In this document: positions 14,527 through 21,483 of the stretch, one piece after another
Layout: the number at the start of each line of letters is the position of its first letter
Numbering within the stretch: position 1 is the stretch's first letter
Source of the DNA: JAIEPW01 sp964406035
GTDB lineage: Bacteria; Acidobacteriota; Terriglobia; Bryobacterales; Bryobacteraceae
Assembly (NCBI GenBank): GCA_964406035.1
Contig: CAYOQB010000086.1
Coordinates: 1 to 23,145 of the forward strand
DNA length: 23,145 nt
Direction of reading: 5' to 3'
The notes under the pieces: model-generated
Database searches by the model: none
What the model saw: the letters and a program-made list of their open reading frames with translations, nothing else
What the model was told of the DNA's origin: nothing
Translations under genes and position numbers: made by a program

Positions 14527-16692
14527 TTACTTGTAGTCGTCGAACAGGCGGGTCCGGTTCACTCGTCCGCCGCGGAAGAAATACGTCGCGAGCCGCTCGG
14601 TGGACTTGATGTCGGCCAGCGGATCGCCGTCCAGCAGGAGCAGCGTCGCTTCCACACCTTCGCGGATCCGGCCCAGCCGGGAATCGAGCCCGATCGCGGC
14701 CGCGGCTCGCGAAGTGGCGCCTTGGACGGCAATCATCGGATCCACACCTGCCTCCACCCACAATTGCAGTTCGCGATGGATGGCGGGCCCGTGCGGCAGC
14801 AGCATTGCCCCGGAGCCGGTGCCGGCGGCCACGGTCACGCCAGCGGCCACCGCGGCTGCCAGATTTCGTCGGGCCAGGTCCAGAGCCGCGCCCCCGCCGC
14901 CGGCAGATTTCAAGCTCGCGAAGGTTTTGCGGGTCGACTCCAGCAGCGCAGGAGGGCCCACCTGCTGTACCAGCGGCCGGTCCAGCAGGGCCAGGCTCCC
15001 CCGCCCCAGCTCCGTACGGGCTTCGATCGCCGTGAGCATCGGAATGTAGACAGCGTTGCCCGACTTCATCCGTTCCAGCAGGACCGGCGGCAGTGGTTCC
15101 GCAAACGACCCGTTTTCGATCTGCGTTGCACCCGCATCCAGAGCGGCCGCGATGCCGGCGGCATCCGTGGTGTAGCAGGACAGCGGAAGGCCCTGCGCTT
15201 TCGCCTCCCCGGCGATCGCCTCGAACACCGCCGGATCGATAGGTTTGTCGCCGCCGGACCAGGCGCGGACCGAGGCCCCGCCTTGCTGCTTCAGCTCGCG
15301 CACCATCTGGCGAGCTTCCTCGGGAGTCGCCGGGAAGCGGAACATCTGGGTCTCCGCCATCGCGCGATACGCCTCGGGAACATGACGGAGCATTTCGGCC
15401 CCCGCGCCATCCTTGCGTGCGAAGAGCACGCCGGAATACACCGGCTCCGCGCCCAGCTTCTCACCCGACGCGATCCCGGCGGCGCTTTCGGTCAGCGTCC
15501 GGTCGATGTTGCCCCCCGTGCGCACCGCGGCCACCCCGCTGTAGAGGTACGCGGCAAGCGCACGTGGCAGGCTCTTTTGCGGCGAGTAGTCCTCCTGCTT
15601 AGCGAGCGTCCCGCCCGGCGACATCAGGTCCACTCGGGCATCCACCAGCGCGGGAATCACCGTCCGGCCGGTTCCTTCCACGGGTTCCGCGTTCAGACTG
15701 TCGGCGTCGGGCGATGTGCCGGTGAAGATCCGCGCGATCTTGCCGGCGCGGATGAGGATGGCGCCGCGTTCGGTCACCATGCCGTCGCCATGAACGATCT
15801 TGACGTCCCTTATCAGCCACGTCTGGCTGCGGGCGAGGTCGCGCTCCAGAATCTTGGTCCGGGAGACGTTCTCCCGCGTGTAAGCTTCCATCACGCCCAT
15901 GGCGACAAACGGCGCCAGCACGGCAAGCACCCACACCTTGGCCGCGCCCGGCAGCTTCTCATCCTTCTCCCAACGGAACAGCTTCACGGCAAGCAGCCCG
16001 CCCAGGGCGGTGGTGATAAACAGCGCCGCGACCGCCCTCCAGTGGTCGCTCAGCCCTTCCCGGCCGCTGAGGATCGCCTGCATCCCGGTGAACAGGTGCG
16101 TGGAGGGAAGGAAGTTGGCGACAATCTGCAGCCACTGCGGCATCACCCCCAGCGGGATGGTGGCGCCCGAAAGCATCAGCATCGGAAAGTACAGCAACTG
16201 GATCACGATCTGACTTTCCTGCATGGAATTCACCACCGATCCCACGATGCTGCCCAGCGCGCGGAATGCAATCGTGCCCAGCGAGATGAAAGCGAACAGC
16301 GACAGCGGCCGCGTGGGCCAGGGCATGCCGTAGTAGTAATGCGCGAGCACCAGCGTGAGGATCACATTCGGCAAATAGGCGATCAGGCCGGTCACGATGG
16401 ACGCCACCACCATGGGACCGGCCCCCAGAGGAGCGACCTTGAAGCGCCGCAGAATGTTCTGCTCGCGATCCATCACGCTGCGCATCCCCGCGCCAAAAAG
16501 CCCCGCGCCCAGCACGCCGATGGTCAGCACCATGGTGACCACCTGGCGCACCATGCCGCCCTGCCCCGCGTCGTAAAGCTGGCCGAACATGAAGAAAAAG
16601 ATGAGCGGGAAAATGTAGTTGAAGAACAGCACGGTGCGATCCCGCATCATCAATTTCAAGTGCATGCGGATGTTGGTCAGGTATGCGTTCAT
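14527..16692 (-). CDS. ABC-2 type permease fused to a catalytically degenerate amidohydrolase-like domain
   Basis: A 721-aa fusion. Residues 1-245 are an ABC-2 exporter permease: spans near 22-37, 50-70, 94-118, 131-153, 161-182 and 219-237, with the DREQNILRRFKVAPL coupling segment at 75-89. A further span (253-270) follows the charged RWEKDEK loop, so the rest should lie outside the cytoplasm. Residues 290-715 read as an amidohydrolase of the imidazolonepropionase-like/Amidohydro_1 type: WLIRDVKIVHGDG start, G-IAR, TVIPALVD, GATQIENGSF, VAAGTGSG, LLPHGPAIHREL, GATSRAAAAIGL and LDGDPLADI. The expected metal ligands are all changed: HxH is R353-V-D355, the bridging Lys is R476, the two His are Y507 and N527, and the Asp is G626. 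It is therefore probably not a metal-dependent hydrolase. The ATG starts 4 nt after the ABC ATPase stop, so the two form one transporter. Confidence 0.9.
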   Translation of the reverse strand: MNAYLTNIRMHLKLMMRDRTVLFFNYIFPLIFFFMFGQLYDAGQGGMVRQVVTMVLTIGVLGAGLFGAGMRSVMDREQNILRRFKVAPLGAGPMVVASIVTGLIAYLPNVILTLVLAHYYYGMPWPTRPLSLFAFISLGTIAFRALGSIVGSVVNSMQESQIVIQLLYFPMLMLSGATIPLGVMPQWLQIVANFLPSTHLFTGMQAILSGREGLSDHWRAVAALFITTALGGLLAVKLFRWEKDEKLPGAAKVWVLAVLAPFVAMGVMEAYTRENVSRTKILERDLARSQTWLIRDVKIVHGDGMVTERGAILIRAGKIARIFTGTSPDADSLNAEPVEGTGRTVIPALVDARVDLMSPGGTLAKQEDYSPQKSLPRALAAYLYSGVAAVRTGGNIDRTLTESAAGIASGEKLGAEPVYSGVLFARKDGAGAEMLRHVPEAYRAMAETQMFRFPATPEEARQMVRELKQQGGASVRAWSGGDKPIDPAVFEAIAGEAKAQGLPLSCYTTDAAGIAAALDAGATQIENGSFAEPLPPVLLERMKSGNAVYIPMLTAIEARTELGRGSLALLDRPLVQQVGPPALLESTRKTFASLKSAGGGGAALDLARRNLAAAVAAGVTVAAGTGSGAMLLPHGPAIHRELQLWVEAGVDPMIAVQGATSRAAAAIGLDSRLGRIREGVEATLLLLDGDPLADIKSTERLATYFFRGGRVNRTRLFDDYK

Positions 16693-16696
16693 TGGT

Positions 16697-17617
16697 TTAG
16701 TCCCGCAACGTCTTTCCGGTCAGTTCGATAAACACGTCTTCGAGGGTGGGCTTCTTCAGCCGGATGTCGACCAGTTCAATGCCCGACTGCTCGATCCACT
16801 TCACCAGGTCCAGCAGCGTGCGCTCCGGACGCGCGGAGGCGACGTGGAGGCCGGTGCGCGCGCTGTCCACCGAAACCGCCTCGGCGTCGCGCCAGGGCGG
16901 GAGATCGCCTTCCGGCAGCGGATGCCGCACCTCGATTTCTATCCTGGATTGGCCCAGCGTCTTGGCCTGGATCTCGCGCGGCGTGCCCAGCGCGATGATC
17001 CTGCCCTGGTCGATGATCGCAATACGATCACACAGCCGCTCCGCTTCCTCGATGTAATGCGTGGTGAGAACCACCGTCCTTCGCGAGGCTCGCAGTTCCT
17101 CGATCAGGCTGTGGATCTCCAGACGCACCTGCGCGTCCAGCCCGGTGGTCGGCTCGTCCAGAAACACGATCTGCGGATCGTTGACCAGCGAAAGCGCCAG
17201 CGCCACCCTCTGCTTCTGGCCGCCGGACAAGGTCGAATACTGGGCGTTGGTCTTATCTTTCAACTGCAGGCGGCCCAGCAGGTACTCGGTAGGCAGGCGC
17301 TTCGAGTAAAACGCCCCGAACCAGTCCAAGGACTCCGCCACCGTCAGCTTATCCGGCAGGTTGGTGGATTGGAGGCACACGCCGATGCGGTCCTTCAGTT
17401 CATTCACCTGAACGCCGGGGTCGAAGCCCAGCACCGAGACAGAGCCGGAGGTCCGGGGCCGCAGCCCTTCCAGGATCTCGACCGTCGAAGTCTTGCCCGC
17501 GCCATTGGGTCCCAGCAAGGCGAACACCTCGCCCGGCTGAACCTCGAAACTGACGCCGCGGACCGCCTCGAAGTCCCCATAGGTCTTGTGAAGGTCCTGC
17601 ACGGAGATGGCAGACAT
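16697..17617 (-). CDS. ABC transporter ATP-binding protein, DrrA/CcmA type
   Basis: A 306-aa ATPase that should power the ABC-2 permease encoded 4 nt downstream. It shows Walker A GPNGAGKT (36-43), the Q-loop in GVCLQS (79-84), signature LSGGQKQR (130-137), Walker B VFLDEPTTGLD (151-161) and the H-loop H187 in LTTHYIEEAE. A C-terminal domain (about 215-306) ends LKKPTLEDVFIELTGK, as is usual for drug or polymer exporter ATPases of the DrrA group. All catalytic residues are intact, so the transporter should hydrolyse ATP. I use ATG 17617 because the family begins at SAISVQDLHKTYG; a GTG at 17743 would add 42 residues without similarity and begins right next to an 11-base G run. Regulation by the upstream MerR-type gene is likely but not proven. 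Confidence 0.95.
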   Translation of the reverse strand: MSAISVQDLHKTYGDFEAVRGVSFEVQPGEVFALLGPNGAGKTSTVEILEGLRPRTSGSVSVLGFDPGVQVNELKDRIGVCLQSTNLPDKLTVAESLDWFGAFYSKRLPTEYLLGRLQLKDKTNAQYSTLSGGQKQRVALALSLVNDPQIVFLDEPTTGLDAQVRLEIHSLIEELRASRRTVVLTTHYIEEAERLCDRIAIIDQGRIIALGTPREIQAKTLGQSRIEIEVRHPLPEGDLPPWRDAEAVSVDSARTGLHVASARPERTLLDLVKWIEQSGIELVDIRLKKPTLEDVFIELTGKTLRD

Positions 17618-17770
17618 GAGTATGCCCAGAGTAACGGGTTTGGAATCCGGGATGTTCGGACCGGCGGACGAAACGCCGAAAAATCCGGATCGTTGGCCGT
17701 GGATCACCGGCGAACGCCGGGGCGGCCTGGGAAGTGTCCGCACCCCCCCCCCCGGTCTTGTTTAGTGTGA
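17618..17770 (-). other. Intergenic leader of the ABC transporter genes, with an 11-base G run
   Basis: This 153-nt gap lies between the MerR-type gene stop and the ABC ATPase start. It contains an uninterrupted run of 11 G on the coding strand (11 C at 17743-17753) and a small hairpin CCGGCGAACGCCGG at 17707-17720 without a T run. I see no convincing -35/-10 pair and no other gene. It may hold a secondary promoter. Confidence 0.5.
17743..17753. repeat. Homopolymer C11/G11 tract
   Basis: Eleven consecutive C on the plus strand lie upstream of the ABC ATPase gene and just after the MerR-type regulator stop. Such tracts can change length during replication. They are also error-prone in sequencing, so the exact count is uncertain. 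Confidence 0.85.
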
Positions 17771-19237
17771 CTACCTAGTTCTGGCCTTCGGCACAACTCC
17801 GGCGCCGCGCGAGAACAACACGGCGTTCGGATCCATTTGGATGATCTTCTTCCGCAACGCCTCCGCCTTCAGGTTCCCGGCCCGGTCATAAACCATGTAC
17901 AGCGCGTAGGCGGCCAGCACCCGGCCCATGGTCAGGCTGATCCGGCTGAGCGTGCCCAAACCCTTCTCCGGGATGGCCATGTACTCCCGGTACAGCGATT
18001 CCAGATCCTCCACCGACGGCGGATGGAAGCGCAGCGGGTCCGCGACGCTCAGGCTGTCCAACGCCAGGTCCAGCAGAATCCACCGCCGGATGGCCGGTTT
18101 GCGGCAGTCCCGCAGCGCTTCGCGCGCCAGTTCCTGTTTGCGGATCAGCGCTTCCAGCATCTCCAGCATGCCCAGCTTTCGCGCACGCTGCACCAGCACC
18201 TGCCCCAGCCGGAACTTCAGCAGCGGGTCCGCACCCTTGCGCAGGTTCTCTTCCAGCAGCCGGATCGATTCGTCCGGCCGGTTCAGGTACACCAGCGCCC
18301 GGCTCATGTCCGCGACCGCCCGCGTATTCGCCGGATCCAGGTTGTGAATGCGGCCCGAGACGCTATACAGATTCAGCCAGTCCGACCGCAGGTAATACGC
18401 GCGCGCCAGATCCACCAGCGCCGCCATGTCGTCGGGCTTGCGGTCGAGAGCCGCGTGCAGCCGGTCGATCTCCTGGTTCAGCCCGCTCTTGGCCAGGAAC
18501 GTTTCGCTCGGGAAAATGTGCTTCTGATTAGGCCCGATGAACACCTGCGCGGAACGGCAGGTCTGCCGGAGAAACAGCGCCTGCATGGAACTCCGCCGCG
18601 TTGCCGTCTGAAACTCCTCGAAAGCGCAAACCATTTTCGCGGCTCCCGGATAGTCGCTGACGGATTTGCCGAGCGCCCGGAGCATCTCATTCAAATCCGC
18701 CTCCGCTTCGTGGTCGGCGCGGGAGCGGAAGCTCTTCAGATCCTGCGGCCGTACTCCCATCTTCGCCAGCTTCCACGCCGCCCTTGCAACGTCGGAGGGA
18801 TCCACCACGGATTGCGATTCGGGCGGCACCACTCCCAGCTTCTGCAACTCCGCGAGGAAGCTTGCCGGGAACTGCAGGTCGGACGCGGAGGCGGAAGACG
18901 GCCGCGGGCTGATGGCGACCACCGAGTCGCCCTGCCGACCCTGATTCTCCAGTTCCAGACGGATCGCCTTCACCGAGTAGAGGTGACGGGCGAACAGATC
19001 GGCGATCTCGCGCAGGGAAAGCCGCAGCTCGGTTTTGCACTCTCCAATCAGATTCAACAGTTCGATGCACTCGGTGCTGTACAGCGAATACGTTCGGCTG
19101 CTCCGCACCGGACGCGGCAGCAATCCGTTGCGCAAGTAGAAGTGCACCGCCTGCCGCGTGACTCGGGTATGCTGCAGCAGCACCTTCATGCTGATCAGAC
19201 CGCCCGCGGAGGACTTGGGAGCGATTGCGGTAGCCAT
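17771..19237 (-). CDS. MerR-type HTH regulator with a long TPR-like C-terminal region
   Basis: A 488-aa DNA-binding protein. Residues 14-80 fit a MerR winged helix: ISMKVLLQHTRVTRQAVHFYLRNGLL, a wing around RSSRTYSLYS, then IELLNLIGECKTELRLSLREIADLF. A linker follows. Residues 120-250 have a helical region of unknown type, and residues 252 to about 360 show TPR-like helix pairs (LNQEIDRLHAALDRKPDDMAALVDLARAYY, then VSGRIHNLDPANTRAVADMSRALVYL). Classical MerR proteins are about 110-300 aa, so the extension is large and may bind a protein or peptide signal. The gene lies upstream of, and on the same strand as, an ABC exporter. It has a good TTGACA-17-TACAAC promoter placing the transcript start about 8 nt before the ATG, which explains the missing ribosome site. 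Autoregulation and control of the exporter are inferred. Confidence 0.85.
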   Translation of the reverse strand: MATAIAPKSSAGGLISMKVLLQHTRVTRQAVHFYLRNGLLPRPVRSSRTYSLYSTECIELLNLIGECKTELRLSLREIADLFARHLYSVKAIRLELENQGRQGDSVVAISPRPSSASASDLQFPASFLAELQKLGVVPPESQSVVDPSDVARAAWKLAKMGVRPQDLKSFRSRADHEAEADLNEMLRALGKSVSDYPGAAKMVCAFEEFQTATRRSSMQALFLRQTCRSAQVFIGPNQKHIFPSETFLAKSGLNQEIDRLHAALDRKPDDMAALVDLARAYYLRSDWLNLYSVSGRIHNLDPANTRAVADMSRALVYLNRPDESIRLLEENLRKGADPLLKFRLGQVLVQRARKLGMLEMLEALIRKQELAREALRDCRKPAIRRWILLDLALDSLSVADPLRFHPPSVEDLESLYREYMAIPEKGLGTLSRISLTMGRVLAAYALYMVYDRAGNLKAEALRKKIIQMDPNAVLFSRGAGVVPKARTR

Positions 19238-19251
19238 TGCCGTAGCTACTG

Positions 19252-19280
19252 GTTGTATTTAGTTTTGTGGTGATTGTCAA
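19252..19280 (-). promoter_or_regulatory. Sigma-70-like promoter of the MerR-type regulator gene
   Basis: On the minus strand TTGACA (19280-19275) and TACAAC (19257-19252) are separated by exactly 17 nt. The expected transcript start is near 19245, about 8 nt before the ATG at 19237. A GTAGC...GCTAC inverted repeat (19230-19249) spans the start region and could be an operator. Confidence 0.65.
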
Positions 19281-19291
19281 GCAGGAGGGAA

Positions 19292-19328
19292 CCGCCGGAT
19301 CGCAAGCGCCAGGCTCGCGATCCGGCGG
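19292..19328 (-). terminator. Strong hairpin terminator after the DUF5666-repeat protein gene
   Basis: A perfect 12-bp inverted repeat has arms CCGCCGGATCGC (19292-19303) and GCGATCCGGCGG (19317-19328) around a 13-nt loop. It lies 10 nt past the TAA on the minus strand. Only a short pyrimidine-rich stretch follows, so it may be an imperfect intrinsic terminator. It insulates the MerR-type gene, whose -35 box begins 12 nt further on. Confidence 0.75.
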
Positions 19329-19338
19329 AAACGGCCGG

Positions 19339-21369
19339 TTAGCGGACGGCGATGGTCACGCCGCTGGCCGAGCGGCGCGTGCCTGACTCCAGCACGATCG
19401 GCACTTCATTGCCCGCGGTGACTCCCGTAGGAACCACCGCGTTGATCTGGTACACGCCCTGCACGAAGCCCGGCGCCGGACCCGAGTACAGGACCTGCGC
19501 CTCGCGCCCGCCGATCAGCACGCGAACCGGCGTGTTCAGCGTTGCGAACGGACCGGTGGCGCTCCAGATTCCACCTTCCGTGCAGGCCTGGCTGGTTTCG
19601 CCCAACCCCGTGGCGTAAATGGCAATGATCGACCCGGCCGTCGCCTGCTGGGCAGGACCGTTGACCACGTAGCTCTGCGTCTGCTGGTTGTAATTCAGCA
19701 CCGCCGCCTGACCCTGCCCGGAAGCGTTCAACGTGAAGATCGCCGGACCCGTGGTTTGCACCGGAACCGTGATGGTGTTCGAGAACGCGCCGTTGTTCTC
19801 CACCGTGACCATCACCGAGGAGCGGCCCGCGATCGAACAGGGAACCATCACGTTGATCTGGCCGCGCGTCCCGAAGATGATCGGCGCGGGCACTCCGTCG
19901 AAGAACACGCGCGTGTTCGCGTTCACCGTGGTCACGCGATTGTTCTCGATCATGGTCTGAACATCGGCCGTGGGTCCGATGTTCAGCCCGAACAAGCTGA
20001 CGATCTGGCCCGGAGCAATCGCCGCTGAGCTGTAGCTTCCGGTGTTCGCCACGCCGCGGGGAAACAGGCAAACGCCGCTCGAGGACAGCACTTCCACGCG
20101 CGTGGCGCTGAACCCCGTGCTGCTGTCGAACGGACCCGTCACAAGCACGCAGGACCCCACCAGCGCGTTCCCACGAGTGGTGACAAACTGCGTGTTCGCC
20201 GTGGTGGTCACGTTGCGGCCGCTGATGGTCCAGCTTCCCGTTGTGCCGCTGGCCGGGGCTGTTTCGATGATGCCCGCATACTGGAATGCGTCGTTGTTGC
20301 CGGAGCATTCGGTGGCCGGGATCACTTCCAGGCGGTTGGCCTGCAGCACGCCGGCCTGCAGCGTTCCGCGGACCTCCACGCAGGTTCCGCTCTGGAACTG
20401 GCCGCGATCGCTGTCCAGACGCGTGGTCGTCGTAACGTTCACCGTCTGTCCTCCGATCCGCCATGTGCCCGTGTTGCCCGATGCCGGAAGCTGGTCGATG
20501 CGCGCCACCAGGCGCGGCGAGTCGAGCTGCGACTGCGGCTGGTTGCATGCGCCGCGGCCCAAAATCTGAATCCGCGTGGCGATGATGTTGCCGTTGCTCT
20601 GCACGTCACCCCGCACATCCACGCAATCACCCATCGCCGGAGTCTGATTATTCGGCTGAATGTTGGTGGCCGACGTGGTGATCACGGTGCGCCCGGCGAT
20701 CACCCAGGTGTTGTTGCTGGTGTTGCCGCTCTGCTGCGGCACGGACTGCACCACCCCCCGAAAGTCCGCGTTGCCGCGCTGATTCACCGAGGAAAACTGG
20801 CAGTTGGAGGCCGAAACCACCTGCACCGCCGATGCGGAAATCGCGCCGCTGGAGGTGATCTGCGGCGCGCTGACCAGCACGCAGCTCCCCACGTTCAACG
20901 GTCCCGAGCCTTGGTTCAACGTGGTGTTCGTGCCGAACGTCACGCTGCGCCCGCCCACCGTCCAGGTTCCGGTGTTCCCCGTCGAGGGCAGCGCGGTCAC
21001 CGTGCCGAAGAAGCCCAAGTTTACGGGCGTGGCGCCCTGCTGCGCCGGACATACCGATGCAGGCTGGGACTCGATCCGCGTCGCGGTGAATTGATTGTTG
21101 TTGTCGAGAGTTCCGGTCACCACCACGCACCCGTTCTGGGCGAAGTTTCCGTTCGCTTGAACCAGCGTGGTGTTCCCGGTGACTTGCAGGGATCGATTGC
21201 CGACCATCCAGTTCCCGGCATTGGTGGGCGTGCCGGGAAGGCTCCCGATCGTGCCCGCGAACTGGTACGCCGTCACGTCCTGTCCGCCCGGTCCCTGCGC
21301 GAACAGAAACAACCCTCCGAGCAGTACAGAACTGCAAAGTGAAGTCTTGATTTTCATAGTTAAATTCAT
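19339..21369 (-). CDS. Secreted protein with five DUF5666-like repeats and a TIGR03437 (Solibacter) C-terminal domain
   Basis: A 676-aa exported protein. The N-terminus MNLTMKIKTSLCSSVLLGGLF...FAQ is a signal peptide. Five homologous units follow (residues 35-107, 117-190, 202-275, 286-355, 362-434), each with the pattern F-G-(I/V)-LP-G-TW-(I/V)-GR-V...N-T, then G-CV-V-G, then a terminal S/A-x-C; this resembles DUF5666. Residues 450-676 (APGQIVSLFGLNIGP... through IYATGLGE and GVYQINAVVPTGVTAG) match the TIGR03437 domain typical of Solibacter-group secreted proteins, possibly a surface anchoring or sorting module. The ATG at 21369 follows AAGGGG by 5 nt, a good ribosome site; a second ATG at 21357 is less well placed. 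The gene is monocistronic, with its own terminator. Its function is unknown, perhaps surface adhesion. Confidence 0.85.
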   Translation of the reverse strand: MNLTMKIKTSLCSSVLLGGLFLFAQGPGGQDVTAYQFAGTIGSLPGTPTNAGNWMVGNRSLQVTGNTTLVQANGNFAQNGCVVVTGTLDNNNQFTATRIESQPASVCPAQQGATPVNLGFFGTVTALPSTGNTGTWTVGGRSVTFGTNTTLNQGSGPLNVGSCVLVSAPQITSSGAISASAVQVVSASNCQFSSVNQRGNADFRGVVQSVPQQSGNTSNNTWVIAGRTVITTSATNIQPNNQTPAMGDCVDVRGDVQSNGNIIATRIQILGRGACNQPQSQLDSPRLVARIDQLPASGNTGTWRIGGQTVNVTTTTRLDSDRGQFQSGTCVEVRGTLQAGVLQANRLEVIPATECSGNNDAFQYAGIIETAPASGTTGSWTISGRNVTTTANTQFVTTRGNALVGSCVLVTGPFDSSTGFSATRVEVLSSSGVCLFPRGVANTGSYSSAAIAPGQIVSLFGLNIGPTADVQTMIENNRVTTVNANTRVFFDGVPAPIIFGTRGQINVMVPCSIAGRSSVMVTVENNGAFSNTITVPVQTTGPAIFTLNASGQGQAAVLNYNQQTQSYVVNGPAQQATAGSIIAIYATGLGETSQACTEGGIWSATGPFATLNTPVRVLIGGREAQVLYSGPAPGFVQGVYQINAVVPTGVTAGNEVPIVLESGTRRSASGVTIAVR
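20068..21267 (-). repeat. Five ~72-residue DUF5666-like repeats with paired cysteines
   Basis: Each unit carries two cysteines 25-27 residues apart: C81/C107, C163/C190, C249/C275, C330/C355 and C407/C434. The constant spacing suggests one disulfide per unit. DNA identity between units looks low, so the array is old and stable. Confidence 0.75.
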
Positions 21370-21376
21370 CCAACCC

Positions 21377-21390
21377 CTTTGAATTCAAAG
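21377..21390. promoter_or_regulatory. Perfect 14-bp palindrome in the divergent intergenic region
   Basis: CTTTGAATTCAAAG reads the same on both strands. It lies directly upstream of, and overlaps, the AAAGGGG ribosome site of the secreted-protein gene, about 95 nt before the glycosyltransferase start. It could be a repressor site or could affect translation of the mRNA. Confidence 0.45.
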
Positions 21391-21465
21391 TGGACAGTAC
21401 CAGTGTTTGCGCCGGACTACAGCCCGGCAATACAGTTTCGGGTCCACTGCGGTGCGGCCGGATAC

Positions 21466-21471
21466 TATACT
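21466..21471 (+). promoter_or_regulatory. Candidate -10 box of the GT39 glycosyltransferase gene
   Basis: TATACT has one mismatch to TATAAT and lies 12 nt before the ATG at 21484, with GGGG just after it. No good -35 box is seen 17 nt upstream. It supports 21484 over the in-frame ATG at 21379. Confidence 0.45.
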
Positions 21472-21483
21472 GGGGTCATCACC

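Noticed and set aside
14722..16731. Long open frame (669 codons) on the plus strand opposite the ABC permease fusion
   Set aside because: It is an antisense shadow. The product is rich in His, Arg and Gln with no domain, while the minus strand encodes a clear permease and amidohydrolase-like fold.
17707..17720. CCGGCGAACGCCGG hairpin as a terminator of the MerR-type gene
   Set aside because: The stem is short, lies about 50 nt past the stop and has no T run, so I treat it only as part of the intergenic leader.
17837..19273. 478-codon plus-strand open frame opposite the MerR-type regulator
   Set aside because: The composition (Gln, Arg and His dominated) is typical of antisense reading of a GC-rich gene, and there is no start signal.
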